DNA of 64,000 nt from Macrobrachium rosenbergii (lineage: Eukaryota; Arthropoda; Malacostraca; Decapoda; Palaemonidae). Positions 20,910 to 33,059 of this stretch are shown one piece after another. How positions within the stretch are numbered: position 1 is the first letter of the stretch; every line of letters begins with the position of its first letter. Below the pieces are notes generated by a model. That model was given only the letters and a program-made list of their open reading frames with translations, did no database searches and was not told where the DNA came from. The translations under genes and the position numbers were made by a program. The stretch lies in the NCBI RefSeq assembly GCF_040412425.1, contig NC_089761.1, positions 21,615,644-21,679,643 of the forward strand. The letters run 5' to 3'.

Positions 20910-20920
20910 TAATAATGAAG
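20600..20920. repeat. Two fold-back modules of (TTA)n - spacer - (AAT)n
   Basis: (TTA)n at about 20,618-20,700, spacer ACATAAATGAATATTAATG, (AAT)n at about 20,725-20,760. Then (CAT)n/(TTA)n at 20,792-20,841, spacer CACATAAATGAATATTAATA, and (AAT)n at 20,863-20,910. In each module the two tracts are reverse complements around a nearly identical short spacer. Confidence 0.9.
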
Positions 20921-21340
20921 ATTATGAAAAACATTCTACTTATTTAAAGATGAGGATACCATAAGACCCTTTTCTCGAGGGTAAATTTTGATAGTTAAAA
21001 AGATACTTGAAATCCTTAAGTTTTACCAAGACCATGTAAAGCTTAAGGATTTTAAGGTTAATTTTGACAATGCACCAAGTTTTACACTCAAGAGTAGGGT
21101 CTTATTCTATCCTTAACAATTTAATAATAATACTTTTCATCAGCACGCTTCCATTTCCAGTACACAAAAATATGCCATAAAAAAAATTTCGCAAAGTATC
21201 TACAAGTGATTAACTATAAATTTCAGCCTCTCACACTAATTAAAAATATAAGAAAAATACATAAATAATTGATGAACTACTCGACCAACTGACGCCCAAA
21301 GATCCAATCTATTCACACGGTATCACACCTAACAAACAAA
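20921..21340. other. AT-rich non-coding, no recognised feature
   Basis: Nothing recognisable. Confidence 0.5.
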
Positions 21341-21510
21341 CAATTACTATTATTATTTTCATTATTGCACGGTCACGTGGTGTTACAGAAAACCAACCGC
21401 CGTTGTTGCTAAGCTGAAATTTCACTCCGTTGGTCAACAAGATGTTGATGATGCCTTGAATTCTCACGGTTATTTCGGGATACGATGATTTCATCCTTCC
21501 CTGTTCGGCG
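21341..21510 (-). repeat. Unnamed repeat, inverted partner of 23,270-23,472
   Basis: Its minus strand reads GAAATCATCG, CATCTTGTTGACCAACGG, AAATTTCAGCTTAGCAACAA, GGTTTTCTG and GTGACC, ending at an AAT-rich tract. The same order occurs on the plus strand 1.8 kb away. Both copies translate to similar peptides (INxLLTNGVKF), which reflects shared DNA ancestry rather than proof of coding. Confidence 0.75.
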
Positions 21511-21549
21511 TTGATTATTATGGCATTGTACGTCTGTTTCGGAATTGGA

Positions 21550-21856
21550 TTTGGAATATGAAATTTAGGCCAAAGGCCAAGCGCTGGAACCTACGAGGTC
21601 ACTCAGCGCTAAAATGGAAATTGACTGTAAAGGAAGTTTGAAAGGTGTAACAGGAGGGAAACCTCGCAGTTGCACTATGAAACAATTCTTAGGAGAGGGT
21701 GGAAAGTAAGACGGAAGAAAGAGAATATGAACGGAGGTGCAGTGAAATGAATGAAAGGGGTTGCAGCTAGGGGCCGATGGGACGCTGCACAGAAACTAAA
21801 GTAATGCCTACAGTGCACCGCGTGAGATGCACTGATGACACTACTCCCCTTCGGAG
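21550..21856 (+). repeat. R1 interspersed repeat, copy 6
   Basis: Full length: GAAATTTAGGCCAAAGGCCA, GCGCTGGAACCTACGAGGTC, CCTCGCAGTTGCACTATGAA, AGAATATGAACGGAGGTGCA, GTTGCAGCTAGGGGCCGATG, CAGTGCACCGCGTGAGATGC, and a CTACTCCCCTTCGG end. Confidence 0.92.
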
Positions 21857-21948
21857 ATCAGTCTTGTTGCAAGGGTCATTTTTTTCATCCATCTAGTAAT
21901 AAAAACACATTCTTCGCGTTTGTCTTTAATGGTTAAGAAAAGACCCAC

Positions 21949-21972
21949 TGTAAAAAAAAAAAAAAAAAAAAA
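21949..21972. repeat. Poly(A) tract
   Basis: An uninterrupted A run of about 22 bases. No retroposon body is recognisable next to it. Confidence 0.9.
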
Positions 21973-22214
21973 GTCTAAGTGAATAAGTAATTACAAAGTG
22001 TTTACAAAGAAATAAGAAAAAAATAAAGATTCGTAAAGAAGACCCCAGACGGACGCTTTTCATTTTAATTATTCTTTCAATTTTTTTTCTTTAAAAATAC
22101 TTTGTAATTACTTTCTAGTACAGCTGAAGAGAACCACAGTGAAGGTCGAAAGGTCCTGTTTTTATATTTATTGACTTTATTTGGTTTTCTAAAATGGCTT
22201 TTTTCCTTAAACAA

Positions 22215-22550
22215 CTTACTTTTCTGTAAAAGAAAACTATTGTGACGGCTTTCTGTCCGTCCGCCCTCAGATCTTAAAAACTACTGAGGCTAGAGGGCTG
22301 CAAATTGGTATGTTGATCATCCACCCTCCAGTCATCAGAAATACCAAATAGCAGCCCTCTAGCCTCAGTAGTTTTATTTCATTTAAGGTTAAAGTTAACC
22401 ATAATCGTACTTCTGGCACCGATATAGGTACCAACACATGCCACCACCGGACCGTTGCTGAGTTTCATGGGCCGCGGGTGAAAGTTTCATATAGCATTAT
22501 ACGCTGTACAAAAAACTCGAAGAAACTTCGGCGCATTTTTTACTTATTTT
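22215..22550 (-). repeat. R2 interspersed repeat, copy 5 (inverted)
   Basis: Plus reading: TTTTCTGTAAAAGAAAACTA, GTCCGTCCGCCCTCAG, and a very clean central fold-back at 22,276-22,375 (arms AAAACTACTGAGGCTAGAGG and CCTCTAGCCTCAGTAGTTTT). The right part is shortened, and the terminal hairpin is reduced to CGAAGAAACTTCGGCGCATT. Confidence 0.87.
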
Positions 22551-22827
22551 TTTTATGTTTACGCCTTCCCGGTAGAAGGGGTTCTCACAAAGACTTCTGG
22601 TAATAATGCACGGCTTGAGTTAATAAATTAACGGCAGATTTTCCATGAAATGAGCAAACATCTTGAGCCTCTAATACCACCTTGCTGAGATCGATGTCTG
22701 CCCTCACTGTCAGGCGAGGCTAATAACAATTAAGACTGTAAGAACCGCGGAGTGGAATTTGTACAGAGATTCCTGTGTCTTGACACGAAGGATCAACGAG
22801 AAGCAGTTGAACAGGGATAGGAATATA

Positions 22828-23115
22828 GAATTTAGGCCGAAGGCCAAGCGCTGGAACCTATGAGGTCATTCAGCGCTGAAACAGAAACTAACAGGAAGAG
22901 CGCTTGAAAGGCGTAACAGGAGGAAAACCTCACAGTTGCACTAGGAAACAACTGTTAAAGAGGGTGGGAAGTCATATGGAAGAAAGACACTGTGAACAGA
23001 GGTACAGTAAAAGGAATGAAAGGGGTTGCAGCTAGAGGCCGAAGGGACGCTGAAAAGAACCTTAAGTAATGCCTACAATGCACCACGTGAGGTACACTGA
23101 CGGCGCTACCCCCCA
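22828..23115 (+). repeat. R1 interspersed repeat, copy 7
   Basis: Full length from AGAATTTAGGCCGAAGGCCA to CGCTACCCCCCAACGG, with all the family blocks in order. The minus-strand frame at 22,955-23,164 is a shadow of the repeat. Confidence 0.92.
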
Positions 23116-23269
23116 ACGGGGGAGAAGCAGTTGAAATGCAAAACAGAATGACGAAGCCGCGCATTATTACCAGAAGACTTTCTGAGAACCCTCTCTAACG
23201 CGAGAAGGGGTAAAGTTAAAGAAAAAAAAATTAATGTTCAAGAAAGACTGATTATGTATGATACGGTAA

Positions 23270-23410
23270 GCCAAACAGGGAAAGATGAAATCCTTGTGTC
23301 CCAGAATGAGCGTGGGAATTCCGGGCGTCATCATCTTGTTGACCAACGGCGTAAAATTTCAGCCTAGCAACAATCGAAGTTGGTTTTCTGCAACGCCACG
23401 TGACCATGCA

Positions 23411-23472
<62 letters not shown>
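23270..23472 (+). repeat. Unnamed repeat plus (AAT)n, inverted partner of 21,341-21,510
   Basis: AGATGAAATCCTTGTGTCCC, CATCATCTTGTTGACCAACG, TTTCAGCCTAGCAACAATCG and TTTTCTGCAACGCCACGTGA, followed by (AAT)n at 23,410-23,472. This is the same segment order as the other copy on the opposite strand. Confidence 0.78.
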
Positions 23473-23473
<1 letters not shown>

Positions 23474-24213
23474 CGTTTCTTTAGTGGGATACCGTAGAAA
23501 TATCATGAATCCTTGGGATATCACCTATGCGATAGGCCTATAAGTTGGTGGAGTAGTTCATTACTGACTTCTGTTACCTGGAAACGAAATACCCTCCGTT
23601 CCGCATCTATAATCAACATCTATATCATCTTAGACCATTTCCAAAGGTCGAATTAACCCGACCGACCATGAGATGCATTCTATTGCTTATCAAGACAAGT
23701 CTTAGGCATCTGAAACATATCACAGCCATTCTGTTCACCGAGAAATTCACAGAAAACAGCCTATACTCAACTTAGAAATCATTAGACCAACTATGCCCAA
23801 CCAGATCCTCCTCAGACCAAGGTGAAGCCTAAGATATGACTAAAATTGTAGGAAAGATCGGATGACAAGCAAAGGGAAACCTGTATATTCATGACTGGGA
23901 TCGTTGGTGATTTTAGTCCTCACTATGGGTAATTTCAATTGTTTTTATGTTTTATTGTTTCTCCGCCACTTGCAATGATTAATGTTATCTTTTCGCTTCT
24001 GATTTGACAGTGGACTGGTCCTTTTTGAACAGACACCCAGGAATGAATTTCATCTCATACAATTTCCACTAGAATTGTTATGTGGTAACGTCGGAAACAT
24101 AAAGGAGAAAAAGGAGAAATGGTACACAGAGGACACAAGCAATGAGGTACACACACAATCGGGATCATTTTACATTCATGTTCGTCGCCTTTACATGAAT
24201 GCAATGAAAAACA
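23473..24213. other. Non-coding, no recognised feature
   Basis: Mostly unique sequence. No gene or repeat is supported. Confidence 0.5.

Positions 24214-24271
<58 letters not shown>
24214..24271. repeat. (GA)n microsatellite
   Basis: About 28 perfect GA copies. Confidence 0.96.
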
Positions 24272-24272
<1 letters not shown>

Positions 24273-25445
24273 AACGTTTTATACTGATGGAATGTGTAAG
24301 GAAGAGGAAAAGAAACTCGCATACAGAACAAAGAAGAGGGAAAAAGGAAAATCACTCCGTCACACCATCGACCGCCATCTTTAGTACCATATTTCACCCG
24401 AATAAAAACTTATTCCTTTTGCCCTTTCCCGTGACCGGCCTCTGTGACGTAAATTAGTTATGTGGCCGGGGCAGAGACCGACTTAATTAGTTATTGGAGG
24501 CTAAACTCACAGATTTATGTCGGGTCTCGTTAACCGAGCGACCTGGATGGTAACCCAACCCGTCACCCGACTCCCACTCCAAGAGCTCCCCAAACGCCTT
24601 CCGAACCGACCGTTTGGCACTGGCTTCGATTTCCGTTTCTTGAGGAGACAGGACTCCTGCGCTATGCCTGAGATCATCTCTTTCCATCTTTTCTTTGTTA
24701 AGGTTTGAGCGTCTATTTCGAAGCGTATTTTCATCGAAATGCAATATATGATATTAAAATGATTAGCGAAAGGAAAAGCAAAGGCAGAGGCAAAGAATCA
24801 AAACCAACATAGCTAGAAGCGAAGCGTCATGCGTGGTCTCGAATTATTGTCAAATCTTCACAGCGACACCAGGAGTTCCCAAGTCTGACATTATCTTATT
24901 ATACATTAACCTTTTATCCTTAATTTAAAGAAAATAAACGTCTTTTGTTCCCATAAAGGTAACATTTTCTCTCCCGACGTGGAAACCCGAAGTCGACGCG
25001 GCGTTGGGGCGAATCGAATGAGGGGGCGAGGGGAATGACACACCGTTCATTTTATTACTCCCCTCAGATACACAGAGTAGACAAAGGGGAAACGATGCCA
25101 TACCTCCACTCGCTAAACAATGTGATACATCTTTTTCGGTCCCTTTAATTGCCTATTTAAAGTCAACATGAGATTGAACACGCAAACGAAACACTCATTT
25201 GTTCCATCGATAACAAAGACATTGCCGTATGAGGAACTGTAGTATATAAATAAATTAATTCATAAAAAGCTGAACATACCAGTACCAAGCGGCACCCGAT
25301 TTTACTCATGAAAATACAGTATGGTTGGGGATTAACACAAACAAGGAAATATAGACACAAATGGAAAATTAGGAAACAAAAGACTAACACAGTAAAGCTT
25401 CAGGATTTTCTAAGAACTATCTCTTCCAGGTAGGTTATCATGCTA
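24272..25445. other. Non-coding; complex unassigned block at about 24,430-24,740
   Basis: The interval 24,430-24,740 is less AT-rich than its surroundings and is open in one plus and two minus frames (up to 85 codons). No domain, splice signal or codon bias singles out one frame. It could be a fragment of an unlisted repeat or of an exon. The rest shows nothing recognisable. Confidence 0.4.
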
Positions 25446-25732
25446 GAATAGAATAGGATATAGTTTAGGCCGACGGCAAAGCGCTGGGACCTACGAGATC
25501 ACTCGGCGCTGAAACGGAAATCGCCAGCAAAAAGGTTTGAGAAGTATAACGTGAGGAAAACCTCGCAGTTGCACTATTAAACAATTGTTAGAAGTGGGTA
25601 GAAAGTAAGATAGAATAAAGAGAATATGAATGGGTTACAGCCAGGGTACGAAGGGAGGCTGCAGACAACCATAAGTAACGCCTACAGTGCACCACATGAC
25701 GTGCACTGACGGCACTGTACCCTTACGGGGGC
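25446..25732 (+). repeat. R1 interspersed repeat, copy 8
   Basis: It starts AGAATAGGATATAGTTTAGG and runs CGACGGCAAAGCGCTGGGAC through GCAGTTGCACTATTAAACAA to GTGCACTGACGGCACTGTAC. The GGGTTACAGCCAGGGTACGA part is more diverged than in other copies. Confidence 0.88.
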
Positions 25733-25972
25733 TATGATACGTGATTTGGGTGACAAGGTGCTACTGTTTGACCACACCTAGAAAACTAGAAAAAAAGACT
25801 CACAAAGGAAGTCTTCAGTATTTCCCAAAATTATCTCTTCCGGGTATCATACGTATTCTAACTGACAGTCGACATTTTCTGTCAAAAATTTGGGTGACGA
25901 GATATTGCTGTGTGACCCAGGGATCAAGATGATTTTTTAAAATTTTCCCAGTTATTCTATCACCCAACAAGT

Positions 25973-26403
25973 AAAGCTCTCGAGAATTAAAACTTAAGTC
26001 TCAATGAAGGAAACACGCCCGAGATTTAAGCTTAATCTCACCAAAAGAGAAGTCCTCGACTATTAAGCTTAATCTCACCAAAAGAGTAACTCTCGACTAT
26101 TACGCTTCATCTAACCACAAGTGAAGCCCTCGACTATTAAGCTTAGACTCGCCAAGAGAGAAGCTCTCAACTAAAAGCTTAATCTCAGCAAAAGTGAAGC
26201 TCTCGACTACTAAGCTTAGTCTCGCCCAGAGAGCTCTTAACTAATAAGCTTAATATCACCAAAACAGAAGTTCTTGACTATTAAGCTCAATTTCCCCAAA
26301 AGAGAATCTCTAAACTATTAAGCTTAATCTCACCAAAAGAGAAGCTCCCGACTATTAAGCTTCTGAGCTCTGAGGAAAAGAAGCCCTCGACTATTATTAG
26401 GCT
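25973..26403. repeat. 37-38-bp minisatellite, about 11 units
   Basis: The unit is CTCGACTATTAAGCTTAATC plus TCACCAAAAGAGAAGCT. Most units keep AAGCTT, and the flanking words vary (CTCGCCAAGAG, CTAACCACAAG). The edges are degraded, which suggests the array is old. Confidence 0.93.
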
Positions 26404-26925
26404 TACGGTCACGCCAGAGGAAGAGGAGGAATCTAAAACCGTTTGAACGCCTTCAGAAGAATCGCCCGGGCACCGACAATGTTGCCATGTTACAAATCTT
26501 ATTCAAATTTACGAAACGATGTCGGCCTTGTGTGACCCCACAGTTTTTCTTTACACTGGGAATATATGGAAATAAACGTAATTTCCAAAACTGGACGGAA
26601 GATATTTTAACGTTGTCCAGAGAAATGTAACTTCAATTTAGTACGAAATTTTTCAATGCTTTTAAAAATGGAAGTTTTATCAGATTTTTATATAAAAAAA
26701 CATAAACCATCTTGAATCGGGATGATATCTCTTTCCTCGTGAGCACATTTTTTTCTTGACCCTGTATTATTTGTTGCTGTTTGTTGTTTTCCTGTCATCA
26801 GAATGTTAATATCATATGGTATGTTGTTGATGTCAGTGTTATGTCAGTTGTATTTATTAGTTTAAAATTCTTGCAACCCCTTGGCACAATTTGAGAATGA
26901 CTCAAAGAGGACTCGAAACGTCTCA
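26404..26925. other. Non-coding, no recognised feature
   Basis: No gene is supported. Confidence 0.5.
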
Positions 26926-26926
26926 A

Positions 26927-26960
<34 letters not shown>

Positions 26961-27030
26961 GAAGAAGAAGAAGAAGAAGAAGAAGAAGAAGAAGAAGAAG
27001 AAGAAGAAGAAGAAGAAGAAGAAGAAGAAG
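26926..27030. repeat. Compound (AAT)n-(AAG)n microsatellite
   Basis: About 10 AAT triplets pass directly into about 24 AAG triplets. The poly-Arg and poly-Phe frames across it are artefacts. Confidence 0.97.
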
Positions 27031-27348
27031 GTGTGGAATAAAAAAAAAGACATTTTTGAAAAGAAAATTCATGGTCATAAAGTTTCGACGACAGGGGCTT
27101 TTCCGCCCAAAATGCGAAACAACGCTACAGGTTTTTCCAGTAGCATCTGTGTAAGTCTCCGAAAAAACAAAAGATACTGTTTACTTATATGACCTCATTT
27201 GCTTTAATTTTCCAAAAAGAAATTTTTAGAAAACGAGTATATGTGATGTTTATCCATCAAACTTAACGAGCATCTTCGAGCTGATATCAAACGAGCCACC
27301 AAACTCAGTATAATTTTGTTTACAGCATCAGTTTGATAGTTTAATATA

Positions 27349-27349
<1 letters not shown>

Positions 27350-27402
<53 letters not shown>
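27350..27402. repeat. (TTA)n microsatellite
   Basis: About 18 triplets. Confidence 0.95.
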
Positions 27403-27405
<3 letters not shown>

Positions 27406-28095
27406 TAGATGAAATCTACTCGTCTGGAACAAGCCCACCACGGGGGCCATTGACTTGAAATTCAAGCTTCAAAAGAATATGGTGTTCATTTGGAAGAAGT
27501 AAGAGGAAGTGAAGGGAAATACAGAAAGCAGAGATCCCACTTATTAAAAAAAAGAAAAAATTAAAATAAATGCATAAATAGATAATTTATTAAAATGCAA
27601 GAAGGATAGTACTAGGGTAGTAATGCACTGCATTTCCGCTTCAACTTCAGTTGCATGAAACCATGCAACTGCAACTGGCCCCGATCAAAGCAGGCACACG
27701 TTCATCATTTCCCATGAAATTCCACCGTTCATTTATACAAGCATTTGTACAATTACCAAAATAAAAACCCTCCGGCTCTTTCATTTATTTAATTTATTTA
27801 TCTATTTTCCAGAAAAGTCGCGGCTCTTGATGAGGGCCGTTTTATCATTACATTTATCGCGCTCTTGCGTTTCGAAATCTGCTTTAATTGAAAATGAAAA
27901 CTGTTTTCATGTGTTTAGGATTTCAGTGGATAGAGTCCTATTTCGCTGGCATATTAATGGACGCTGTCGCATTTATTAATAAAAATTTCACTCCCGTAAA
28001 TACACAAGGGATATAATATCCTTACGTGAGTTTTGTGTTTAACACTACAGTTCAATATGAAGGGCATCAAAATGAATTGTTATTGCACAACACCG

Positions 28096-28098
<3 letters not shown>
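27403..28098. other. AT-rich non-coding, possibly intron of the gene ending at 29,029
   Basis: I see no exon-like segment here. If the 28,708 exon is real, this interval is intronic. Confidence 0.4.

Positions 28099-28160
<62 letters not shown>
28099..28160. repeat. (GA)n microsatellite
   Basis: About 31 perfect GA copies, ending at CTGTACAACTGACAG. Confidence 0.96.
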
Positions 28161-28162
<2 letters not shown>

Positions 28163-28707
28163 GTACAACTGACAGCTCGTATCGCAGCAATATTGCGTGT
28201 CAACAATGATAACGAAAAAGAAATGTCATACATAATCTGTTTATTTCCTCCTATCTCAGTCAGTCTGGCTCGTCCGATACTTGCAAAATGTCATTTTAAC
28301 ATTAACATTCTTGAGTTGCGACAATATTACAAGGTTTATCATACATTTTACTAATAATAAAATGGCAAATCACATAAGGTGGGTTGGTGAAATAGATGCA
28401 AATTGGATAATCAAAGTATCTCAACATGCAATAAAGGATGAGAGGATGAGTTTCTCGAGTCAAAATCGGGATATTTTCTCGTAGAAGTTGATTCTGGATG
28501 GTGTGAGTTACAAACGCTTAGAATTCAAATTCATTGATTTTTATACAATAAAAACCTATGAATTGCATTTTCCACGTGCCTGAGAACAAAAACGCACAAA
28601 CACACACACACACACACTACTGATATATGCCCAATCACATTTCAAAACCCCCAACCACCCTTTTAGTAGCTCAGATAACTAACGCCCATTCATCTCTTCC
28701 CTTCCAG

Positions 28708-29029
28708 AGACCTTCTGCTGGGCCCCCACGGCGAGGGCCCCGTCATGTCCCACCACTTCGACCCCGCCGGCCACGACATGCGGGCCATGTACGTCACCAA
28801 GATGGCCTACGACCCGACCAAGATGGGCTACGACCCCAGCCTGGCCGGGATGGCGCAGAGGCAGAACATGGTCAAGCCGGAGATGCTGTCGCCCCACTTC
28901 AAACCGGAGGCCGCCTCCCTTCTCCACCACTTCCCCAACATGGCGGCGGCGGCTGCGGCTTCGTATCCCTACCACGGGTACGACGCGTCGGCGCTGCAGG
29001 CGGTGACGACGAGCCATCAGGACATGTGA
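28708..29029 (+). CDS. Last coding exon of an unidentified transcription-factor-like protein
   Basis: A pyrimidine-rich acceptor (CTCTTCCCTTCCAG, ending 28,707) opens a GC-rich exon in otherwise AT-rich DNA. Reading with one base carried into the first codon gives a frame from DLLLGPHGEGPV, through repeated KMAYDPTKMGYD-like words and a run of six alanines in AAAAAASYPYHGYD, to the stop TGA at 29,027-29,029 after SHQDM. That is about 106 codons here. Third positions are almost all G or C, and only in this frame is the composition protein-like (Met, His, Tyr, Pro, Ala). Such tails are typical of developmental transcription factors, but no DNA-binding domain is in the window, so I give no name. 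Earlier exons must lie further left, perhaps beyond the edge. A possible AATAAA lies at 29,464-29,469. Long frames on the other strand and in frame +1 here are GC-driven shadows. Confidence 0.65.
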
Positions 29030-32000
29030 AGGAATGGGCTCGATGGATGAGGCGCTCGTGTTGATGCTCGCTGCTGGTCGGTTGCGTTCATTGCAACACG
29101 ATGATTCCATTACTTTTTTTTTTTAAACTGCTAAGTTTGGGATCTTCTTCTAGCAGGTGAATCAGTAAATGAATGACTGAATTATCAGGGATTTAGGTCA
29201 AGGTTACAATCGAGGGTTAATGGAAGTCGTTCAGTTTTTGTTAAAGAAAATATCTACGTGTTCTATTTTCTAGAGTTACATATTATCTGACAGTGATCGG
29301 AGAAGACCTCACAAAATAGACAAAACAGACAATTCTGAGCGCAGCCTCAGAAAGTAAAGTACTACTGTAAAACGAAGATAAATCTAATGAATCTTGTAAA
29401 AATAGCTTCGTTGCCGACAAATGAAAAACTAATTCGGTAAATTTATAAGCAAAAACAGTAAAAAATAAAAGGTGACAAGAAACATATGCAAGACAAGACT
29501 ATCCACAAATGATCCTCCTGTATGTCATAGGAAACTGTACAGAGCAGTTAGAGTTCTCATCATTTCCAGTGCTCGAGATCAACAAAGCATTGCCGATTCT
29601 TCCTCTCATGTCCCTTTACGTACAGTTTTCTGTGCAGCGAAATCCCCTTTTGTACGAAGCTGCGAACCTGATGAAACTTAACCAAGACGCATGCGCGAAG
29701 AGAAATCTAGTAGTCGTATTGCAAGGTGCTAAACTCTCTCTCAAGTGTACAGTGTATATTCTTTTAAAAAATAATAATGTGTTCTTCCGGTATTTCGCTC
29801 CGTTGTGAAATCACCTCGCCAAGAACGACTTAGTTCGTTTGTCTGTGGAGTTTCATGAAGCTTTGAAACCACTCAAAGAATATGAAAGTCGCAGGACATT
29901 TTGGAGGGAAAATTGAAAATGGCAAAGATCCGAACCCACGCGGCGTACAGTAGATTTTGACGAGCCGACAAAATTCGAGATTTCATCTTGAACAACTGGT
30001 GTACGACAGTCTCGTACTGCTGTCGTTGTTGTTAGGAAGAATATTTCGCTTCATCGTTACGTGAATAAAAGCTACTGAACGAAAGTGACCAGCTCTAAAT
30101 AAGTAAATACTAGATGCAACAGAGCTCCATTCAGTGGTGGCCCTCTGGCGGGGATTCGTCAAATTGTTCACGTGATGAACAAGTGACGTATTCTCCTACC
30201 GTGTCAAATCCACGTATCGGGCGTGACGGTTAATCGGTGTTCCATGTAAATATGATTTTTTTCCATTACTAGGCTTAAGGTAACTCTTAAGTATTTATGA
30301 ATTGATGGTAGACTCCGTTGTGGATTCGACGAATATATGAACAGAGTCAAGTGTCTTTACAGAAGGACAAAATCAGTGGAGAGAACTGTTGCATCTCGCA
30401 ACGTTTGCCGATGATGAAATGACCTACTTGGGAATAAGTGACGGTTAATTAGAGTTTGTAATTGACTCCGCGCATTTCCAATTACCTGTGTTCCGTTTTG
30501 TAAATCCTCTGTACCTCAAGTGATAGGCCGATATGTATTTTGTGCGGTTTTCTCTTTAGGTTACGATAATGAATGCCGATAGAATTGTACCAACATATAT
30601 ATGTATTATGTCCGATTATCTTCCTTGTTTAAGTTATTAGCATGAATACAGGTGGAATTGTGCAATGCTGAAATATTTTTAAAAGAAAAGCAGGGCAAAT
30701 CATGTGATGTTAAAAGTGCACACACCCACTGGAATATGTGACGTCAGCTGATGGTAACTGTGGGACTTTTAAAACCATATATAAAATTAAATTTATATAT
30801 AGCCACTTATGAAGTAATTTCCATTAAAGCACACAGTATCTAAATCAAATTAGCTACCACTCGAAATACAAGAATAATTTTACTCTTAACATTGCATAAT
30901 CACGTATATGTTAATTATGCACAAAAATTCCTTTGATTACAAGTTAGAGGAAGAAATAGACAGACACGTGTAATTTACAATAAAAAAAATAAAACTTACA
31001 CGCAAGAAATAAATATCTCGGATTCCCCTCGCATGTGCGTTGGGCAAGTTTGTTTCAGAAGATAAATGGAAGTTCAAAAAGAATGTTTTTTTTCTAATTT
31101 TCAGAAGTAGAAACAAATCCGTATACATTATGCAGGCGTAGATTACAATATATTTCAGGACCATAGTCAATTTTTCTTAAATTGTTCAACCTGACCTGTT
31201 TTTAATTAGTCAGTGTGTCTGTTTCTGAACGCATAATCATCTAGCGTAAATCGAAAAACACCTCCAGCTGTTTAAATGTTCAAGTTATATAAAAATATAA
31301 ATGAGATACCTGTAGCTGAGGTCATACCTTGCTGCCAATAAGAAATGAAATGGTATAACTACTACTAAGATCATTCATTTCCGATGTTTCCACCCCTGCC
31401 ATTAATAATAAATCAGAAAACTATTATCATCAACTGAGACTATTTCTGTTGTTTTCTAACAACAAATTTCCGGAGTTGGTTAAGTAGAGTTTGTATTAAC
31501 TGAAGCATCAAATAAGTTTTATTCTGTACATAAAGCAATACATTGTAAAAAAACCCTTGTTGCCTATAAAAAAAAATCAAGAGAAATTACTATAGACAAA
31601 CTATTTTCACTATTGCACAATTCCACCGTATCATACGAAAATGCCACATTCTCTGTCATTCACTCTTTGCTGCTGGAAGCCTCTGTCTGTGATAAATCCC
31701 TTTTTTTAAAAAGCTGTTCCAAATACCTCAAGGAGACGCGGCGCTCGCTGTCCCTACTCCGAACATAAATCTCTAAGCGGTTTTTCTGTAGACAACACTG
31801 TCTCTTTTCCATTATTTCTCATTCTGTGCGATTCAGTGGTGTGTTTGCGAGGAACAGATTTCCTTAATGACCTAGTGAAACAATCTGCAATGTATGAATG
31901 TAAGAAAACATGTACTGCCTAGATATGTATACACACGTGGAAGAGCAAAGACGTATTTAGCATACGTCTTTCTCCTCTAGATCGAGAACGGGATATGCTG

Positions 32001-32289
32001 TATATCAGGTCCACAATAATATTCAGTGGTGAATTATTGTTGATTTTATAAAAAAGTTACAAGAGCTTTCGTACCCTGTCCTGGGTTCATCTTCAGTCTA
32101 ACTCAAGATGTATTCATCTATTATACACGCAATTACCGTTAAAAATATTGATGTATATATCGTTATATAGAAACTGTTGCTTTACGAACCTTGGGGACTC
32201 TGTCCAATTGGAAGGTTACATGAGGATCCTATCCAAACTTTAGATTTTCAGAAAATGTCAATGTCTTATTCATTCGCGTCGGATGACCT
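29030..32289. other. 3' flank and intergenic AT-rich DNA
   Basis: It begins with the probable 3' UTR of the preceding exon. No further exon, RNA gene or recognised repeat is visible. Frames of 60-100 codons here lack support. Confidence 0.5.
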
Positions 32290-32437
32290 CTCACTATAGC
32301 CAATAAAATTACACACACACACATATATACATTTATATATGTGTATATATATATAACATATATATGTGCACACACAAATATATATGCACACATATAATAT
32401 GGGCCCTTCGTCCTGGAAGGAACTTATTATAATTATT

Positions 32438-32475
<38 letters not shown>

Positions 32476-32480
32476 GCATA
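32290..32480. repeat. (CA)/(TA)-rich simple sequence
   Basis: CACACACACACATATATACA and several ATATAT tracts, the longest at about 32,445-32,468. Confidence 0.9.
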
Positions 32481-32787
32481 TAGTATACATATGAATGAAT
32501 ATAATACGTGATTTCTTTTGTAATGTTCACACAAACATCAAATTTATCCCACTGCCCTTTGATCAATACTTCAATATAATATACTAAAATACACTCGCTG
32601 TAAATTACGATATTTACCAGAAACATTTTACCAGATTACACTGGCTAAGGATGAAAAGGTGATTTAATCTTAATCCCTGTCATCTCGGGACAAGTGCGAC
32701 AATGAACGCAGCCCAGTAAAGTCTATTTATGTCTTAAGAATTATCACTGTAGCTGTGTTATCATTACAGACTTTTGCTAGATCATTA

Positions 32788-32789
<2 letters not shown>

Positions 32790-32871
<82 letters not shown>

Positions 32872-32884
32872 TAGGACTATTAAA

Positions 32885-32943
<59 letters not shown>

Positions 32944-32974
32944 CTTAACCTCACAAATATTACCACAGTCTTGA

Positions 32975-33025
<51 letters not shown>

Positions 33026-33059
33026 CTTACCCTCACAAATATTACCACTGTCATTTAAA

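Noticed and set aside
24487..24744. 85-codon minus frame and overlapping frames
   Set aside because: It is open on both strands with no recognisable domain or splice signals, so I kept it only as an unassigned block.
26862..27154. Poly-Arg and poly-Phe open frames
   Set aside because: They are translations of the (AAT)n-(AAG)n microsatellite.
28679..29110. 143-codon minus-strand frame and an alternative plus frame over the GC-rich exon
   Set aside because: They are shadows of the high-GC exon. The plus frame from 28,709 fits the acceptor and has sensible composition, while the others give Arg/Pro/Gly-rich noise.
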